A DNA stretch of 64,000 nt from JADJWR01 sp964610575. Lineage in GTDB: Bacteria > Pseudomonadota > Gammaproteobacteria > Burkholderiales > Burkholderiaceae_F. A model generated the notes under the pieces. It was not told where the DNA came from. It saw only the letters and a program-made list of their open reading frames with translations, and searched no databases. The position numbers were made by a program, and so were the translations under genes. Every line of letters begins with the position of its first letter. Positions within the stretch are counted from its first letter, which is position 1. Location: the NCBI GenBank assembly GCA_964610575.1, contig CAZSYX010000009.1, positions 8,504 through 72,503 on the forward strand, read 5' to 3'. This document shows positions 1 to 8,976 of this stretch, one piece after another.

Positions 1-1025
1 GACATCGTCCGAATGCGGATGCGGCCTGCGTGGCGGCGCTGAAGGACGCCGGCGCCTATGTGCTCGGCAAGACCGTCAGCGCCGAGCTGGCCAACTTCAC
101 GCCGGGGCCGACGCGCAACCCGCACAACCTCGCGCACACGCCCGGCGGTTCGTCCAGCGGCAGCGCGGCGGCGGTGGCGGCGCACTTCGCCCCGCTGGCG
201 CTCGGCACGCAGACGGCAGGCTCGGTGATCCGCCCTGCCGCTTTCTGCGGCGTGGTCGGCTACAAGCCTTCGCCGCGGCTCATTTCGCGCTCTGGCGTGA
301 AGGCGAACTCGGACACCCTCGACGAGGTCGGCGTCTTTTCCTGTTCGGTCGAGGACGCGGCATTCGCTGCCTCGGTGCTGGCCGGCAAGCCGGCGTGGAA
401 GGACCTGCCGGCGCAGGCGGTGCGGATGAACAAGGCGCCGGCGATCGGCTGGGTCGCGACATCCCAGCGCGCCGCGGCGGCGCCGAGCATGCTCGATTCG
501 CTCGAGCGGGCGGGACTGAAGCTGCTGCAGAAAGGCGCGCGGCGCGCCGAGATCGTCTGGCCGCGTGTCTTCGATGGCCTGTTCGAGGCGCAGAAGACCG
601 TGCAGCTGTTCGAAACGGCGCGCGCGCTGGCGCCGGAGCTCATCTACCGGCGCGAGCAGCTGTCGGCGAGGCTGGTGGCGCTGATCGAGGAAGGACGGGG
701 AATCAGTTCGCACGACTACGTGCTGGCGATGCAGCTTGGCCGAGCCTGCCTGGCGGCGATCGACAGCCTGTTCGCCGAGGCGGAAGTGCTGCTGACGCCG
801 AGCGCGCCTGGCGGCGCCCCGGCCGGCCTCGCTTCGACCGGCGACCCGGTGTTCAACCGTCCGTGGCAACTGCTTGGTTGCCCGATGATCAGCCTGCCGG
901 TGCCGGCGTCGATAGGCCAGGCCGAAGGTGGCCTGCCGCTCGGCATCACGGTGGTGGCGCGCCCCGGCGAGGACACGAAGATGTTCTCCGCCGCGGCGTG
1001 GATCGAGGCGCACTGGGCGAGCTAG
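1..1025 (+). CDS. Amidase signature family protein, C-terminal part (cut by left edge)
   Basis: The reading frame is open from the window edge, so the N-terminus, including the catalytic lysine of the amidase signature (AS) family, lies outside. What remains shows the other two members of the Ser-cisSer-Lys triad: the cis-Ser in GGSSSGSAAAVAA, and the nucleophile in TAGSVIRPAAFCG, followed by GVVGYKPS. AS enzymes hydrolyse amide bonds in small molecules or, as GatA, in Glu-tRNA. The part here, about 340 residues, has a C-terminal half unlike GatA, and there is no gatB or gatC nearby, so a catabolic amidase is more likely. The exact substrate cannot be read from the sequence. It ends with TAG at 1023-1025. 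Confidence 0.88.
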   Translation, partial: HRPNADAACVAALKDAGAYVLGKTVSAELANFTPGPTRNPHNLAHTPGGSSSGSAAAVAAHFAPLALGTQTAGSVIRPAAFCGVVGYKPSPRLISRSGVKANSDTLDEVGVFSCSVEDAAFAASVLAGKPAWKDLPAQAVRMNKAPAIGWVATSQRAAAAPSMLDSLERAGLKLLQKGARRAEIVWPRVFDGLFEAQKTVQLFETARALAPELIYRREQLSARLVALIEEGRGISSHDYVLAMQLGRACLAAIDSLFAEAEVLLTPSAPGGAPAGLASTGDPVFNRPWQLLGCPMISLPVPASIGQAEGGLPLGITVVARPGEDTKMFSAAAWIEAHWAS

Positions 1026-1093
1026 ACATCATGGTCGCCCGCGCGTTGGCGGGCGGCCGGTCTCCTGAGTCGTAGGTTGCGCGGCGCTGCGGT

Positions 1094-1774
1094 TCACCGA
1101 CGTTTCTTCGCGCCCGGCGTGGCCGAGGGCTTCGCTGCGCCCTGCTGCATTGCCTCGGTCAGGCCGATCAGCACGCCGCTGGCCAGGGTGGCGAAGTTCT
1201 GCGCCAGCGCATGCACGGCGCGGAAGCTGGCGTCGCGCTGGGCGCGGGCGGCGTTGCGCACCTGGTCGCCGTACTGCTCCATCATCGACATGACCTGCGC
1301 CCCGGTGGCGGTGCCGGCGCTCATCGATTCGTTCAGCGCGCCGCTCCACTGAGATTTGAACGGCGCCCCCGCGCCGGAGGTCGCCTGCTTCACGGTGGCG
1401 AAGAACTCGTCTTCCAGGCGCTCGAGGTCGTCAAGCGCTTTCTTCAGGTGCGAGTCGTGGAACTCGCGCTCGCCGGTGATCTGGTGCAGCGCGATCCGGC
1501 TCGCCTCGACCACCTTCAGCAGCGCGTCGTCCATGCCGGCGAGCGCCTGCGAGAAGACCTTGTCGGTGTCGAGCTGGCCCTGCATCGCGCCGAGGTTCAC
1601 TCCCTCGGCGACCGAGCCGATCACCGACTTGATCTGCGCCAGCGACAGTTCGCGCGACTGCAGCGCCTGCAGCGTGAGGTCGCGCACGGTGGAGCGCAGG
1701 CTTTCTCCCTGCGCCACGGCCTGCGCCGTCATCTGAGTGAGCACTGCATCGGCATCGAGCATCGGCTTCATCAT
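1094..1774 (-). CDS. Phasin-like / DUF6781-like helical protein
   Basis: This is a 226-residue protein, predicted almost wholly alpha-helical and rich in Ala, Gln and Leu, with a basic tail ending in AKKRR. The start is the ATG at 1774 (MMKPMLDADAV), which has a strong GGAGGGG ribosome binding site just upstream; the open frame runs further back but without such a site. The composition and pattern (an N-terminal segment on VRDLTLQALQSRELSLAQIKSVIGS, then long amphipathic helices) recall the DUF6781 proteins of betaproteobacteria and, more loosely, phasins that coat polyhydroxyalkanoate granules. No PHA gene is adjacent. I do not claim a function; family membership is from memory of the pattern and moderately sure. 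Confidence 0.6.
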   Translation of the reverse strand: MMKPMLDADAVLTQMTAQAVAQGESLRSTVRDLTLQALQSRELSLAQIKSVIGSVAEGVNLGAMQGQLDTDKVFSQALAGMDDALLKVVEASRIALHQITGEREFHDSHLKKALDDLERLEDEFFATVKQATSGAGAPFKSQWSGALNESMSAGTATGAQVMSMMEQYGDQVRNAARAQRDASFRAVHALAQNFATLASGVLIGLTEAMQQGAAKPSATPGAKKRR

Positions 1775-1886
1775 CTCCCCTCCAGTTCGGGTTGGTCCGT
1801 CATCGGGTGTTGCCTGCGGATCGTAGTTCCGTGGCCGCAGACTCGGGCATCCCGCGTGCAAAGCAGCGCTGGCGCACTGCTTGCTT

Positions 1887-2300
1887 TCAGATGCTCGTCG
1901 TGCCGCCGAGCGGCGGCAGCGGGCGCGGACGGCGGTCCTCGCCGGTGGCGACATAGACCAGCGTCGCTTCGGTGACCTTGACCACCTCGGCCTGCAGCCG
2001 GTTGCGCTCGGCAAAGACCTCGACCTCGACCGTGATCGACGTGTTGCCGGTCTTCAGGACGCGTGCGTAAAAGGAGAGCAGGTCGCCGACGAAGACCGGG
2101 TTCTTGAACAGGAAGCTGGTCACGGCGATGGTCGCCACGCGGCCGTTGGCCCGGCGCGCGGCGGGAATCGCGCCGGCGACGTCGACGTGGGCCATGATCC
2201 AGCCGCCGAACACGTCGCCGTGGATGTTGGCGTCGGCTGGCATGGGCATGACGCGCAGGACCGGGCTGGCATCCGGCAGCCGCACGGGGGTGTCGCTCAT
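1887..2300 (-). CDS. YciA-type acyl-CoA thioesterase (hotdog fold)
   Basis: This 137-residue protein hydrolyses acyl-CoA thioesters in the cytoplasm, by family. The diagnostic stretch is NIHGDVFGGWIMAHVDVAGA, which matches the YciA/ACOT helix-and-catalytic-Asp motif of single-hotdog thioesterases. It is followed by the VTSFLFKNPVFVGDLLSFYA and VEVEVFAER strands of the fold. The length is normal for YciA. The ATG start overlaps the stop of the upstream short-chain dehydrogenase by four bases (ATGA), so the two are co-translated. A role together with that dehydrogenase in lipid or acyl metabolism is inference. Confidence 0.88.
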   Translation of the reverse strand: MSDTPVRLPDASPVLRVMPMPADANIHGDVFGGWIMAHVDVAGAIPAARRANGRVATIAVTSFLFKNPVFVGDLLSFYARVLKTGNTSITVEVEVFAERNRLQAEVVKVTEATLVYVATGEDRRPRPLPPLGGTTSI

Positions 2301-3133
2301 GGCGCTTCGTCCTTCGCTTCGTCCTTCTTCAGGGCCTTGCTTGCCAGATTGTCTACCCAACCGGGCGCGATGCGCTTCAGCCAAAGACCGAAACGGCCCT
2401 TGGCGGTCATCACCAGTTCCCGGCGGCGGTCCTGAATGGCGTGCACGATCTGTCGCACGCACTCGTCGACCGGCATCGCGTCGGTCTCGTCGAGCCCCGA
2501 AATGCCGGCCGGCTCCCCCCTTCCGTTCAGACCCTTGCGCCGGGTCTCGGTGGCGACCACCCCCGGATAGACGATCGTCACCGTGATGCCGTGCTCCGCG
2601 GCTTCGATGCGCAGCGCTTCGAGAAACCCCGTTTGCGCGAACTTGCTGGCGCAGTAAGTGGTGCGGCCCGGCACGCCCGTGCGACCGGCCAATGAGCTGA
2701 TGCCGACGATCTGGCCGCCGCGCTTGCCCGGTGCCGCCTTCAGGTGCGGCCAGGCAAAGCGCGTGCAGTGGATCGTGCCGAGGCAGTTGACCCGCCACAG
2801 CCGCTCGTAGGTCGACCAGTCGGTGATCTCGTCGAAGCGGGCGTGCATCGAGATGCCGGCATTGTTCACCAGCACGTCGATGCGGCCGAACGCTTCGAGC
2901 GTGCGATTGACGAGGCGCCGGCAATCGTCTTCGACGGTGACGTCGGTCCTGAACGCGATGGCCTTGGAGCCGTTGCGCTGGCAGCGCCCGGCGACTTCGC
3001 GCAATGCCGGCTCGTTGCGGGCGGCCAGCACCAGGCAATGACCGCGATTAGCCAACTGTTGCGCCAACTCGGCGCCGATGCCGTCGCTGGCGCCGGTGAT
3101 GACGAAGACTTTGCTGCGGTACCGCCCAGACAT
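2297..3133 (-). CDS. Short-chain dehydrogenase/reductase
   Basis: This is a 278-residue classical SDR oxidoreductase. The cofactor motif TGASDGIG is at residues 13-20, NNAG at about 91, the catalytic Ser in GISSLAG, and the YCASK Tyr-Lys pair near residue 160. The ATG at 3133 (MSGRYRSKVF) was chosen because the Rossmann strand begins directly after it; an in-frame extension of 23 residues (PTRPVGRRDPPPPTYRRR) is low-complexity and lacks homology features. The C-terminal extension with GRFGLWLKRIAPGWVDNLASK resembles membrane-associated DHRS7-like SDRs. The substrate is unknown. Its stop overlaps the thioesterase start. Confidence 0.9.
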   Translation of the reverse strand: MSGRYRSKVFVITGASDGIGAELAQQLANRGHCLVLAARNEPALREVAGRCQRNGSKAIAFRTDVTVEDDCRRLVNRTLEAFGRIDVLVNNAGISMHARFDEITDWSTYERLWRVNCLGTIHCTRFAWPHLKAAPGKRGGQIVGISSLAGRTGVPGRTTYCASKFAQTGFLEALRIEAAEHGITVTIVYPGVVATETRRKGLNGRGEPAGISGLDETDAMPVDECVRQIVHAIQDRRRELVMTAKGRFGLWLKRIAPGWVDNLASKALKKDEAKDEAP

Positions 3134-3288
3134 GGAAGTTCGGCGCCGGTAGGTCGGGGGCGGGGGGTCGCGGCGTCCGACCGGCCTCGTCGGCATCGTC
3201 AATAATGCCGGCTCTCCTAGCGATCCCCACTCCGTGTGTTAGTCCAAGCAACAGTCGAAGCGCGCCGGTTGGCAACGAGGTTACGCCG

Positions 3289-5130
3289 ATGCGCGGCATG
3301 AGGCCACCGTCCGGCGCCGAGCCGAGCGCGGCGCTGGCGCCCGGGGAATCGCGCGGCGACTGGGCCACGCTGCGCACGCTGCTGCCCTACCTGTGGCGCT
3401 ACCGCGGGCGCGTGCTGTTCGCGGTCGGCTGCCTGGTGGCGGCCAAGCTGGCGGTGGTCGGCGTGCCGATCCTGCTCAAGCACATCGTCGATGCACTGGC
3501 GCAGCTTCCGACCGGTGCGGTGCTGGCGGTGCCCGTGGCGCTGATCGCCGGCTACGGTCTGCTCCGTCTGGCCACTTCGCTGTTCACCGAACTGCGCGAG
3601 TTCTTCTTCGTCAAGGTCACCCAGGCGGCGGTGCACACGCTCGCCTTGCAGACCTTCCGCCACCTGCACGCGCTGTCCCTGCGCTACCACCTGCAGCGGC
3701 GAACCGGCTCGGTCACCCGCGAGATCGACCACGGCATCCGCGGCATTTCCTCGCTGGTCAGCTTCACGCTGTACTCGATCCTGCCCACGCTGGTCGAGCT
3801 CGCCCTGGTGATCGGCTACCTGCTGTGGCACTACGAGATCTGGTTCGCGGCGATCCTGGCGGTGAGCCTGGTCACCTACATCGCCTTCACCTTCGTGGTC
3901 ACCAACTGGCGCACGCAGTTCCGCCGCCAGGTCAACGAGCTCGACGCCAAGGCCGCCTCGCGCGCGGTGGACAGCCTGCTGAACTTCGAGACGGTCAAGT
4001 ACTTCGGCAACGAGGAGTACGAGGCGCGCCGCTACGACTCGACGCTGGCCGACAGCGAGAAGATGGCCGTCAAGTCGCAGCAGTCGCTGAATGTCCTGAA
4101 CAGCGGTCAGCAGCTGATCATCGCGCTGGCGGTGACGCTGATCCTGTGGCGCGCCGCGCTCGGCGTGATCGAGGGCCGGATGACGATCGGCGACCTGGTG
4201 CTGGTCAACGCCTTCATGATCCAGATGTACGTCCCGCTGAATTTCCTCGGCGTGATCTACCGCGAGATCAAGCAGGCGATGATCGACATGGACCGCATGT
4301 TCCGCCTGCTGCACGAGCATCGCGAGATCGCGGATGCCCCGGATGCGCAGCCGCTGGAGCTCAGGGGCGGGGCGATCCGTTTCGAACAGGTCGATTTTTC
4401 CTACGACCCCCGCCGGCAGGTGCTGTTCGGCGTCGACTTGACGGTGCCGGCCGGCACCACGACCGCGGTGGTCGGCCCGACCGGCTCCGGCAAGTCGACC
4501 CTGGCGCGGCTGCTGTTCCGCTTCTACGAGGTGCAGGCCGGCCGTGTGCTGATCGACGGCCAGGACGTGCGCGAGGTGACGCAGGCGAGCCTGCGCGCGG
4601 CCATCGGCATCGTGCCGCAGGACACGGTGCTGTTCAACGACACCATCGAATACAACATCGCCTACGGCCGCCCCGGGGCATCGAAGGACGAGATCGTCGC
4701 CGCGGCGCGCGCTGCGCACATCCATGACTTCGTCAGCCGCCTGCCCGACGGCTATCAAACGATGGTCGGCGAGCGCGGGCTGAAGCTCTCCGGCGGGGAG
4801 AAGCAGCGGGTGGCGATCGCACGTACGCTGCTCAAGCGCCCGGCCATCCTGGTCTTCGACGAGGCAACCTCGGCGCTGGACAGCAAGACCGAACGCGTGA
4901 TCCAGGCGGAACTGGAGGCGATCGCCGCCGGCCGCACGACGCTGGTCATCGCGCACCGGCTATCGACGATCGTCAACGCCGACCAGATCGTGGTCCTCGA
5001 CGGCGGCCGGGTGGTCGAGCGTGGCACGCATGCCCAGTTGCTCGCCGCGGGCGGCGCCTATGCGCGCCTGTGGGAGCTGCAGGCCCGGCACGAGGCCCCG
5101 GCCCGCGAGACGTCACCGGCACCGTATTAG
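3289..5130 (+). CDS. Atm1/HMT1-type ABC exporter (fused permease and ATPase)
   Basis: This half-transporter of about 613 residues has an N-terminal six-helix exporter domain followed by an ATPase domain. The ATPase has Walker A GPTGSGKST, the signature LSGGEKQRVAIAR and Walker B ILVFDEATSALD. The middle segment NFETVKYFGNEEYEARRYD and the YVPLNFLGVIYREIKQAMIDM stretch are typical of the Atm1/HMT1 subfamily, which exports glutathione-linked or Fe-S-related compounds. It should work as a homodimer in the inner membrane. The ATG at 3289 was chosen because of a GAGG site 8 bases upstream; the frame is open back to 3205 but that part looks non-coding. It is divergent from the SDR gene and monocistronic. 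Confidence 0.9.
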   Translation: MRGMRPPSGAEPSAALAPGESRGDWATLRTLLPYLWRYRGRVLFAVGCLVAAKLAVVGVPILLKHIVDALAQLPTGAVLAVPVALIAGYGLLRLATSLFTELREFFFVKVTQAAVHTLALQTFRHLHALSLRYHLQRRTGSVTREIDHGIRGISSLVSFTLYSILPTLVELALVIGYLLWHYEIWFAAILAVSLVTYIAFTFVVTNWRTQFRRQVNELDAKAASRAVDSLLNFETVKYFGNEEYEARRYDSTLADSEKMAVKSQQSLNVLNSGQQLIIALAVTLILWRAALGVIEGRMTIGDLVLVNAFMIQMYVPLNFLGVIYREIKQAMIDMDRMFRLLHEHREIADAPDAQPLELRGGAIRFEQVDFSYDPRRQVLFGVDLTVPAGTTTAVVGPTGSGKSTLARLLFRFYEVQAGRVLIDGQDVREVTQASLRAAIGIVPQDTVLFNDTIEYNIAYGRPGASKDEIVAAARAAHIHDFVSRLPDGYQTMVGERGLKLSGGEKQRVAIARTLLKRPAILVFDEATSALDSKTERVIQAELEAIAAGRTTLVIAHRLSTIVNADQIVVLDGGRVVERGTHAQLLAAGGAYARLWELQARHEAPARETSPAPY

Positions 5131-5319
5131 GCCTTGCCTGCGCCGCCGCGGTGCGCGCCTGCGCTGCTGCGGTGCAGCGGGCGTCTCCCGCTGGGCGCCT
5201 TGGCCTGGGAGGATCGTTGTTTGCTGCGCCTTGAAGCCCGGTGCTAGATTGCACAGCCGCTGGCTCGCCCGGCACGAGGCGCGTCGAGGTTTCTCTTCCC
5301 ACCAAGGAGGCTTTGCAAG

Positions 5320-6354
5320 ATGAACAGGACTTTCGTGAAAACGCTGCTCGCCGCAACCGCCGTCGCGGCCGCAGCCGTGACCGCGCCGGCGCATGCCGGC
5401 AAGACGCTCGACGCGATCAAGGCGCGCGGCCAGCTCGTCTGCGGCGTGAACACCGGGCTGGCCGGCTTCTCGGCCGCCGACAGCCAGGGCAACTGGAGCG
5501 GGCTGGACGTCGACGTCTGCCGCGCGATCGCCGCGGCGATCCTCGGCGACGGAGCCAAGGTCAAGTGGGTGCCGCTGAACGCGCAGCAGCGCTTGACCGC
5601 GCTGCAGTCGGGCGAGATCGACATCCTGTCGCGCAACACGACCTGGACGCTGACGCGTGACGCCTCGCTCGGCCTGAGCTTCACCGGCGTGACGTACTAC
5701 GACGGCCAGGGCTTCATGGTGCCGGTCAAGAGCAACGTCAAGAGCGCCAAGCAGCTGAAGGGCCAGACCGTCTGCGTGCAGTCGGGCACCACCACCGAGA
5801 AGAACCTCACCGACTACTCGCGCGCCAACAACCTCGGCATCAAGCCGGTGGTGTTCGAGAAGCTCGAGGCGGCCACCGGCGCCTACTTCGCCGGCCGCTG
5901 CGTCGCCTACACCACGGACGCCTCGGGCCTGGCCTCGACGCGCAACAAGGAAGCGAAGGTCCCCGCCGAGCACGTGATCCTGCCCGAACTGATCTCCAAG
6001 GAGCCGCTCGGCCCGGTGGTTCGTCGCGGCGACGACGAGTTCTTCGCGATCGCCAAGTGGGTGGTGTTCGGCCTGGTCGAGGCCGAGGAGTACGGAATCA
6101 CGCAGGCCAGCGTCGACAAGCTGCTCGCCGAGAGCCAGGACCCGGTGGTGCTGCGGATCCTCGGCAAGAGCGAGGACACCGGCAAGCTGCTCGGGCTGGA
6201 CAAGAACTGGATGGTCAACGCGCTGAAGGCGGTCGGCAACTATGGCGAGATCTTCGAGCGTAACGTCGGGCCGAAGACCGCGCTCGCGCTGCCGCGCGGA
6301 ATGAACAACCTGTGGAACAAGGGCGGCATCATGTATGCGCCGCCGGTGCGCTGA
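5320..6354 (+). CDS. aapJ: Periplasmic amino-acid binding protein of the Aap importer
   Basis: This 344-residue solute-binding protein begins with a clear signal peptide (KTLLAATAVAAAAVTAPAHA) and is preceded by an AAGGAGG site. The early motif GQLVCGVNTGLAGFSA, the segment WTLTRDASLGLSFTGVTYYDGQGFMV, and the end MNNLWNKGGIMYAPPVR are hallmarks of AapJ/BztA, the broad-specificity L-amino-acid receptors of the AapJQMP family. The genes that follow encode its two permeases and ATPase. Two strong hairpins after its stop probably protect its mRNA, giving the usual excess of binding protein over membrane subunits. Confidence 0.93.
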   Translation: MNRTFVKTLLAATAVAAAAVTAPAHAGKTLDAIKARGQLVCGVNTGLAGFSAADSQGNWSGLDVDVCRAIAAAILGDGAKVKWVPLNAQQRLTALQSGEIDILSRNTTWTLTRDASLGLSFTGVTYYDGQGFMVPVKSNVKSAKQLKGQTVCVQSGTTTEKNLTDYSRANNLGIKPVVFEKLEAATGAYFAGRCVAYTTDASGLASTRNKEAKVPAEHVILPELISKEPLGPVVRRGDDEFFAIAKWVVFGLVEAEEYGITQASVDKLLAESQDPVVLRILGKSEDTGKLLGLDKNWMVNALKAVGNYGEIFERNVGPKTALALPRGMNNLWNKGGIMYAPPVR

Positions 6355-6421
6355 CGCGCCAGGCCGTTCAGATCCGTTCAGGCGCTCGCCCGGCTCCCTT
6401 TGAGGGGCTGGGCGAGGGACC

Positions 6422-6483
6422 GGGGCCTGCGCGACAGCGCAGGCCCCTATGCAAAGCGCAGGCGCTGGCATGCGCTTTGCATA
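6422..6483 (+). terminator. Two tandem perfect hairpins between aapJ and aapQ (processing/attenuation)
   Basis: The first hairpin has an 11-bp perfect stem (6422-6432 with 6437-6447, loop GACA). The second has a 13-bp perfect stem (6448-6460 with 6471-6483, loop of 10 bases). Neither is followed by a proper T-run, so they look like mRNA-stabilising or partially attenuating structures rather than a full terminator. They sit at the place where binding-protein genes are usually separated from the weaker-expressed permease genes. Confidence 0.7.
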
Positions 6484-6523
6484 GTTAGAACGAGAAAACG
6501 TCGCTCTCCCGGAGGAGACAAGC

Positions 6524-7714
6524 ATGTCGCAGGCGATGCCGGGGCGGGCCCCGCCGAAGCGACGCGACTGGTCCTGGCGCAGTCAGGCCTTTCGCGGCGT
6601 CGTCTATCAGGTCCTGGCCATTGCCGCGATCGCCGCCGTGGTCTGGTTTCTCGCGCACAACACGATGGAGAACATGCGTGTGCGCGGCATCCAGAGCGGC
6701 TTTGACTTCCTTGCCGGCCCGGCCGGGTTCGACATCGGCGAGGTGCTGTTCAACTACGACGCGCTCGATCCGTACTGGAAGGCGTTCCTGGTCGGCGTTC
6801 TCAACACGCTGCGGGTGGCCGTGATCGGCGTCGTGCTGTGCACGATCATGGGCACCATGCTCGGCATCGGGCGCTTTTCGCGCAATGCGATCGTGCGCGG
6901 GCTGTGCTACGGCTATGTCGAACTGTTCCGCAACATCCCGGTGCTGCTGCAGCTGATCATGTGGTACCTGCTGTTCACCGAGGTGCTGCCGGCGCCTGCT
7001 GAACCGCTGTCGATTCTCGGTCTGTTCTTCCTGAGCAAGGGCGGTTTCGCCTTTCCGATGCCGGTGTGGGGCACCGGCCAGCTGCTGGCGCTCGTCGGCG
7101 CGGTGCTCGGCATCATTGTCTCGGCGTACTACCGGCGCCGCGCGATGAAGCGCTTCGAGGAGACCGGGCGCGTGCCGCGCGTGTTCTGGCCGACGGTGGC
7201 GACCATCTTCATCTTCTCCTTCGCCGGCTGGCTGATCGGCGGCGCGCCGTCGGCGTGGAACCTGCCGGAACAGGGCGAGATGTCGGTCACCGGCGGCGGC
7301 ACGGTCACGCCGGAGTTCATGGCCGTGCTGCTCGGACTGGTCTTCTACACGTCGGCGTTCGTCGCCGAAGTCGTCCGTGCCGGCATCGCCTCGGTGCCGC
7401 ACGGCCAGCTCGAGGCGGCCAGCTCGATCGGCCTGTCGCGCGGGCAGAGCATGCGCATGGTGGTGCTGCCGCAGGCGCTGCGCGTGATCATCCCGCCGAT
7501 GACCAACCAGTACCTGAACCTGACCAAGAACTCGTCGCTAGCGGTGGCAATCGGCTATCCCGACGTGGTGTCGATCGCCAACACCGCCATCAACCAGACC
7601 GGCCGCGCGGTCGAGTGCATTGCCATCATCATGCTCGTGTACCTGACCACCTCGCTGTCCACGTCGGGATTCATGAACTGGTACAACAAGCGCGCGGCGA
7701 TCAAGGAGAGATGA
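6524..7714 (+). CDS. aapQ: Aap amino-acid ABC importer permease, first subunit
   Basis: This 396-residue inner-membrane permease belongs to the HisM/AapQ family. After one N-terminal helix and a large periplasmic loop it has the core helices and the EAA loop QLEAASSIGLSRGQSMRMVVLPQALRVIIPP, which contacts the ATPase. The motif NLTKNSSLAVAIGYPDVVS is typical of AapQ. It is preceded by a GGAGGAG site. Its stop is one base away from the start of the second permease gene, so the two are translated together. The length matches the family. Confidence 0.93.
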   Translation: MSQAMPGRAPPKRRDWSWRSQAFRGVVYQVLAIAAIAAVVWFLAHNTMENMRVRGIQSGFDFLAGPAGFDIGEVLFNYDALDPYWKAFLVGVLNTLRVAVIGVVLCTIMGTMLGIGRFSRNAIVRGLCYGYVELFRNIPVLLQLIMWYLLFTEVLPAPAEPLSILGLFFLSKGGFAFPMPVWGTGQLLALVGAVLGIIVSAYYRRRAMKRFEETGRVPRVFWPTVATIFIFSFAGWLIGGAPSAWNLPEQGEMSVTGGGTVTPEFMAVLLGLVFYTSAFVAEVVRAGIASVPHGQLEAASSIGLSRGQSMRMVVLPQALRVIIPPMTNQYLNLTKNSSLAVAIGYPDVVSIANTAINQTGRAVECIAIIMLVYLTTSLSTSGFMNWYNKRAAIKER

Positions 7715-7715
7715 G

Positions 7716-8819
7716 ATGAGCGCCGTGTTCCAGCCCATCGCGTCTCGACCCGCGCCGGTCAAGACGGAAGGGTTCGTTCCCTGGATCAAGCGCAACCTGT
7801 TCGGCAACTGGCAGAGCACGCTGACCACCGTGGTGATGGTCGCGCTGTTCGCCTACTGGCTGCCGAACCTCTTCAACTGGGCGATCGTGCAGGCGATCTT
7901 CCAGCCCGACGCCAACGTCTGCCAGGCGGCACGCGGCACCGGCGCCTGCTGGGGCGTGATCGCCGAGAAGTACCGGCTGATCATCTTCGGCCGCTATCCG
8001 TACGAGGAGCAATGGCGGCCCCAGATCGCCACCCTGTTGCTGGTCGGCCTGCTGGTGGCGAGTTGCATCCGCACTTTCTGGAAGCCCTGGCTCGGCGCGG
8101 TCTGGGTCGTCGCGCTGGCGGGATTCTTCTGGCTGATGTACGGCGGAGCGCTGGGGCTGTCGGTCGTGCAGACCGACCGCTGGGGCGGCCTGCCGCTCAC
8201 CATCATGCTGGCCTCGCTGTCGATCGTGCTGGCCTTCCCGCTGTCGGTGCTGGTGGCGCTCGGCCGGCGCAGCGAACTGCCGGCGATCCGCACCTTCTGC
8301 GTGATCTACGTCGAACTGATCCGCGGCGTGCCGCTGATCTCGGTGCTGTTCATGGCCAGCTTCATGTTCCCGCTGTTCATGCCGCCGGGGTTGACCATCG
8401 ATGTGCTGATCCGCGTGCTGGTCGGCATCACGCTGTTTGCCGCCGCTTACATGGCCGAGATCGTGCGCGGCGGCCTGCAGGCGATCCCGAAGGGCCAGGT
8501 CGAGGCGGCGCAGTCGCTGGGGCTTTCGTACTGGCAGACGCAGCGCAAGATCGTGCTGCCGCAGGCGCTGGCGATGGTGGTGCCGGGCATCATGAACAAC
8601 TTCATCTCGATCTTCAAGGACACCTCGCTGGTGACCATCGTGTCGCTGTACGAGCTGACGGGCGCGCTCGGCCTGGCGCTGAACTCGGACGCCGACTGGC
8701 GGCCGTTCAAGATCGAGGGCTACCTTTTCATCACCGCGATCTACTTCGTGTTCTGCTTCGCGATGTCGCGCTACAGCCTGTGGATCGAGAAGCGGTTGAA
8801 CGTGAGCAAGACGCGATGA
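7716..8819 (+). CDS. aapM: Aap amino-acid ABC importer permease, second subunit
   Basis: This 367-residue permease pairs with AapQ to form the membrane channel. Its EAA loop reads GQVEAAQSLGLSYWQTQRKI, followed by VLPQALAMVVPGIMNNFISIFKD, the usual AapM/BztC signature. The loop between helices carries CQAARGTGACWGVIAEKY, a conserved periplasmic segment of AapM. The end, IEKRLNV followed by SKTR, is normal for the family. The operon is then interrupted by repeats and a DUF559 gene before aapP. A diverged copy of the last about 29 bases of this gene is found at 8900-8928. Confidence 0.93.
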   Translation: MSAVFQPIASRPAPVKTEGFVPWIKRNLFGNWQSTLTTVVMVALFAYWLPNLFNWAIVQAIFQPDANVCQAARGTGACWGVIAEKYRLIIFGRYPYEEQWRPQIATLLLVGLLVASCIRTFWKPWLGAVWVVALAGFFWLMYGGALGLSVVQTDRWGGLPLTIMLASLSIVLAFPLSVLVALGRRSELPAIRTFCVIYVELIRGVPLISVLFMASFMFPLFMPPGLTIDVLIRVLVGITLFAAAYMAEIVRGGLQAIPKGQVEAAQSLGLSYWQTQRKIVLPQALAMVVPGIMNNFISIFKDTSLVTIVSLYELTGALGLALNSDADWRPFKIEGYLFITAIYFVFCFAMSRYSLWIEKRLNVSKTR

Positions 8820-8825
8820 AGACGG

Positions 8826-8974
8826 CCCCCTCTCCCCCGGCCCCTCCCCCGCAAAGGGGGGAGGGGAGATCAGACTTCCCCTTCTCCCGTCGCGGGAGAG
8901 CGGTTGAACGTAGGCAAGGCGCGCTGAACAGGTTCCCCTCTCCCCTTGCGGGAGAGGGGCAAGGGGAGAGGGGG
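8826..8974. repeat. GC-rich palindromic repeats upstream of the DUF559 gene, with a duplicated aapM tail
   Basis: The segment holds a C-run/G-run palindrome (about 8826-8868), a shorter one at about 8883-8899, and a third (about 8934-8974) built on CCCCTCTCCCC and its complement. Between them, 8900-8928 repeats the last bases of aapM (GCGGTTGAACGT, GCAAG, CGCG, TGAA in order) with a handful of changes, so the block arose partly by tandem duplication. The same unit appears again at 9300-9344 and at 50648-50690. Confidence 0.75.
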
Positions 8975-8976
8975 CA

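Noticed and set aside
1094..2014. A longer N-terminus for the phasin-like protein, reaching into the thioesterase gene
   Set aside because: The strong ribosome site before 1774 and the lack of any pattern in the first 80 codons favour the shorter protein.
3217..4956. A 579-codon minus-strand open frame opposite the ABC exporter
   Set aside because: No recognisable motif; the plus strand has complete Walker and signature motifs.
8826..8974. Reading the C-run/G-run palindromes as terminators of aapQM
   Set aside because: They lack a T-run and occur inside coding sequence elsewhere (50648-50690), so they are better described as dispersed repeats.
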